Of a DNA stretch of 50,611 bases, positions 48,347 to 50,611 are shown piece after piece; the first letter of the stretch is position 1; the number at the start of each line of letters is the position of its first letter. The DNA lies in assembly GCA_018780265.1 (NCBI GenBank), contig JADMJV010000091.1, forward strand, positions 1 through 50,611. Direction: 5' to 3'. The notes under the pieces were generated by a model. That model searched no databases. It saw nothing but the letters and a program-made list of their open reading frames with translations, and had not been told where the DNA came from. Source of the stretch: a bacterium (GTDB taxonomy: Bacteria > Vulcanimicrobiota > Xenobia > Xenobiales > JADMJV01). The translations under genes were made by a program, and so were the position numbers.

Positions 48347-50023
48347 TTACAGCCCTGGACCCGCAGCCTGAGAAGTGCCCTCCAACCGGATGAGAGTCTT
48401 GGTCAGCTCCCCCCGCAACCTCTCCGCCTCAAAGGAACTGGCGCACTCCTGGTAGATGGCGCAGTAATAGTCAGCGATCACCGCCGACATGTGACCCTGG
48501 TGCAGGTGGATCCGTGCAAACTCCTCCCACAAGGAAGGGGTGCCCCCAAAAGGGCCCAGTTCCACCGACAATTCTGTCACCCGGGCCAGGGCCGCCTCAG
48601 CCTGGCCCATTCCAAGAAGTTGGTCCACCTCGGGCCGCAGCTCGACCATGACGAGAATTTTTAGGATGTCCCGGAGGACATGATTCCCTGAGACCAGAGC
48701 GGTGTGATCCTTGAAAAGCCCCAGGGCCTTGCGGCAGACTTTAGCAGCCTCTATAGGCTCTGCCAGGCGGAGATGCATTTGAGTCTTTAGCACCGACAGA
48801 AGACAGAAAAGCGCCTCGGTGAGGCTTGCGTCACCCACTGGCGTAGTAGATAACCGGAACGCCTCCTTGGCTATCACCTCGGCTCGGTCCAGGTCTTCCC
48901 TGCACGTCTCCATCCCGCGGTTGAGAGCATTCGCCTGCTGGCAAAGTGTCTTGCTCAGAAATTTACGCGCCTCCGCCTGCTCGGGAGCCAACTCCACAGC
49001 CCGGCGCCCGTCTTGCTCAGCTAGGCACAGCTGACCGGTGCCAAGGTAGGCGGTTCCCCTGGCAAGGTAACTCAGGAAGAGGTCAGGCCAATACTCCACT
49101 GCCCGGGACCATGCCTCAGGTGGGAAGCTCGTCCTGTCGTAAAAAAAAAGCTCTAGGAGCAGCCCCCCGCGCACCGCGGGAGCATTCGTCTTTCGTGGTC
49201 GTTTGCGCCCACGGCGACCGGAGGGGACGCCAGCCGTTCGCATCAAGATGTGCAAGGATTCGACGGCCACAGCGCCGGAACGGACGTCGTCCCCGTAGGG
49301 GTCGGAATTGAGGAGGCCTACTACCGTCTTGGAACGCGGATCCCAAATAGGGGAACCACTGTATCCAGGTTTGCCAAACCCATAAAACTCAAGCAGGGCG
49401 AAGCGCTCATAGGAATGGAGACCGACGAAGATGTGAGGATAAATACGGGGTCCCGCTATGATTCCAGTGTCTCTGAATGGCACAGTAAATGAATTTTCGC
49501 CAATATCATCAATGCCCGGTCTTATAAACCCGACCCTCCACTCTGGATCCCAACCCGATAGAAAGTAGGACTGCCCGACATGGAGGGACAAGGATGTGCC
49601 CAAAGCCAGATAAGGGAACACATCCGAGGCGCATTCGAGTCGCAGTAGTGCGCAGTCGCGATAGCGGTCAACCGTGACGACTACGGCTTCGAAGACTTCA
49701 TATTGGGCGGTAATGACCAGAATGCGTCGGACATCGTCCGGAACACAGTGCGCGCAGGTCATAACGTACCCATCGGGGTGCGCAAAAAACCCGTTGCCAC
49801 AGCCCAGCCCGTTGTCCAGCAAAACGATCAGCTTCACGCTGCATTCCTGGAGGGTATTCAAGGACCGAAAGTTGACCAGACGGTTAGCGGCCAGCGGGTC
49901 GTAGCGGTTTCGCCTGGCTAGAATCCAGGCTCCGATTCGAAAGCCCAGCCTGACCGAGGCCATTCCGAGGCATAACACGGCTACCACTGCGCTGCCGAAC
50001 CAAGCCAGTTCCGGAATCGTCAT
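48347..50023 (-). CDS. Membrane-anchored trypsin-like serine protease with TPR region
   Basis: A 558-aa protein. One N-terminal membrane segment (AWFGSAVVAVLCLGMASV), then a chymotrypsin-fold domain: GYVMTCAHCV (His92), DRYRDCALLRL (Asp123), GKPGYSGSPIW (Ser222), all three residues in place. From about 310 the chain is helical with TPR-like repeats (YLARGTAYLGTGQLCLAEQDG; SLWEEFARIHLHQGHMSAVI). It starts in an ATGA overlap with a 66-aa Cys-rich gene. Protease plus TPR is a layout seen in bacterial conflict/signalling systems; the role here is inference. Confidence 0.85.
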   Translation of the reverse strand: MTIPELAWFGSAVVAVLCLGMASVRLGFRIGAWILARRNRYDPLAANRLVNFRSLNTLQECSVKLIVLLDNGLGCGNGFFAHPDGYVMTCAHCVPDDVRRILVITAQYEVFEAVVVTVDRYRDCALLRLECASDVFPYLALGTSLSLHVGQSYFLSGWDPEWRVGFIRPGIDDIGENSFTVPFRDTGIIAGPRIYPHIFVGLHSYERFALLEFYGFGKPGYSGSPIWDPRSKTVVGLLNSDPYGDDVRSGAVAVESLHILMRTAGVPSGRRGRKRPRKTNAPAVRGGLLLELFFYDRTSFPPEAWSRAVEYWPDLFLSYLARGTAYLGTGQLCLAEQDGRRAVELAPEQAEARKFLSKTLCQQANALNRGMETCREDLDRAEVIAKEAFRLSTTPVGDASLTEALFCLLSVLKTQMHLRLAEPIEAAKVCRKALGLFKDHTALVSGNHVLRDILKILVMVELRPEVDQLLGMGQAEAALARVTELSVELGPFGGTPSLWEEFARIHLHQGHMSAVIADYYCAIYQECASSFEAERLRGELTKTLIRLEGTSQAAGPGL

Positions 50024-50220
50024 CGGGAGTTCTTCTTACTGTAGTTGCAGCCGTTGGGACAAATCCAGTATCCGTTAATATTCTTGCCACCAGACCGATC
50101 CTGGCCGTCGACACGGCAGCGGAAGATACGTGTCGGCCACTCCGCCTCGATGTCCACGCCGAATTTTCGCAATTCCGTTATGGAGCATCGTCTTGGTCTG
50201 TTTCTCGTCCTGGATTCCAT
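50020..50220 (-). CDS. Small Cys-rich (zinc-ribbon-like) partner of the protease (66 aa)
   Basis: ATG 50220 has AAGGAG 7 bases upstream; the stop overlaps the protease start (ATGA). After a basic start (RTRNRPRR) come IFRCRVDG and GYWICPNGCN, three Cys plus one earlier Cys, suited to a small zinc site. Unknown family. Coupled translation suggests a partner, substrate or regulator of the protease. Confidence 0.65.
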   Translation of the reverse strand: MESRTRNRPRRCSITELRKFGVDIEAEWPTRIFRCRVDGQDRSGGKNINGYWICPNGCNYSKKNSR

Positions 50221-50315
50221 TGGGGGCTCCTTACTTCGTTCAGATGCAGCCCCAGAGAGCCTGGCTCCTAAATTTACATGTTACGCCGCCAGCCAGGGGA
50301 ATCGGGCTGGAGGAT

Positions 50316-50603
50316 TTACGCGGATTGGGCCCGTCCATTTTTAACAACGCCACGGGCAGGGAATGGGACAGGTGGGCCAGAGGCCAGTGCGCGCTGCACA
50401 AAGCTTGCCACGGGAATTAGTTTGTCGCAAGCGGCTTTGTAGGCCGTGGCGGCTGCATTAGTGGTGAGAATCGTGGTCTGTCGGTCGTAGCTGCGGACAC
50501 GACGTATCACCGGAGTGAAGTCGGCGTCGCCGGAAAACAGGATGAACTCATCGAATTTCGTGAGCTTTCGGCAAGCGTGTTTGAAATGACGCCCACGGAT
50601 GTG
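50316..50603 (-). pseudogene. NYN (PIN-like) nuclease domain fragment, broken at the window edge
   Basis: The minus strand reads KLTKFDEFILFSGDADFTPV, then IRRVRSYDRQTTILTTNAAA and ACDKLIP, the second half of an NYN/LabA-type RNase domain with the SGDADF metal motif. A stop lies in frame at 50604-50606 and no start codon precedes the conserved part, so the gene is frameshifted or truncated near its middle; the upstream part is outside the window or in another frame. Probably decayed. Confidence 0.6.
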
Positions 50604-50611
50604 TCATCCTC

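Overview
The window is a 50.6-kb piece of a GC-rich bacterial chromosome with tightly packed genes, strong AGGAGG-type ribosome sites and frequent ATGA/TTGA/GTGA overlaps. No marker fixes the phylum. The order decarboxylase / Ycf45-like R3H ATPase / tmk / holB / ricT resembles the Bacillus yaaO-tmk-holB-ricT block with a cyanobacterial-type ATPase added. Together with a fused E1 alpha-beta 2-oxoacid dehydrogenase and a CHASE2 Ser/Thr kinase, this suggests a lineage on the Cyanobacteria / Vulcanimicrobiota (Eremiobacterota) / Armatimonadota / Firmicutes side of the tree. That placement is inference.

Positions 1-38.9 kb are the stable chromosome. In order: a CHASE2 kinase with a secreted partner and a histone-deacetylase-fold enzyme; a thrS operon; an ECF-type S component overlapping tail to tail with a URO-D-fold gene; a TPR/SEC-C protein; a MazEF-like toxin-antitoxin pair; secreted and amidohydrolase genes; a Phd/VapC-like pair with a palindromic operator; an LLM oxidoreductase behind fused E1; two tandem membrane paralogues followed by an exported cyanophycinase; bestrophin, recQ and a phosphodiester glycosidase family gene; an HD-domain hydrolase; an AbiEii-type nucleotidyltransferase with a small partner; a secreted Q/N/Y-rich protein; the replication block (decarboxylase, R3H ATPase, tmk, holB, ricT); an exported PTP-like phosphatase; an MFS transporter; and a small acidic protein built of 9-residue repeats.

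From about 39 kb to the right edge the region is accessory and decaying. It holds a frameshifted HTH gene, an HNH protein, a frameshifted ADP-ribosyltransferase-like gene with a small partner, the 3' half of a tRNA-Pro(GGG) gene (an attachment-site scar) with its terminator, and fragments of an AAA ATPase (its two halves on opposite strands), an ankyrin-like repeat and a DNA cytosine methyltransferase.

A complete 3,830-bp transposon (43271-47100) follows. It has 50-bp imperfect inverted repeats, a 5-bp target duplication (GGATA), a D,D(35)E transposase, an ExeA/TniB-type ATPase, a possible RNase H-fold third gene and a frameshifted zinc-ribbon first gene. It inserted into the last codons of a CAP-domain gene, changing only the end of that protein. 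The right edge carries a membrane-anchored trypsin-like/TPR protein with a 66-aa Cys-rich partner, and a broken NYN-domain fragment.
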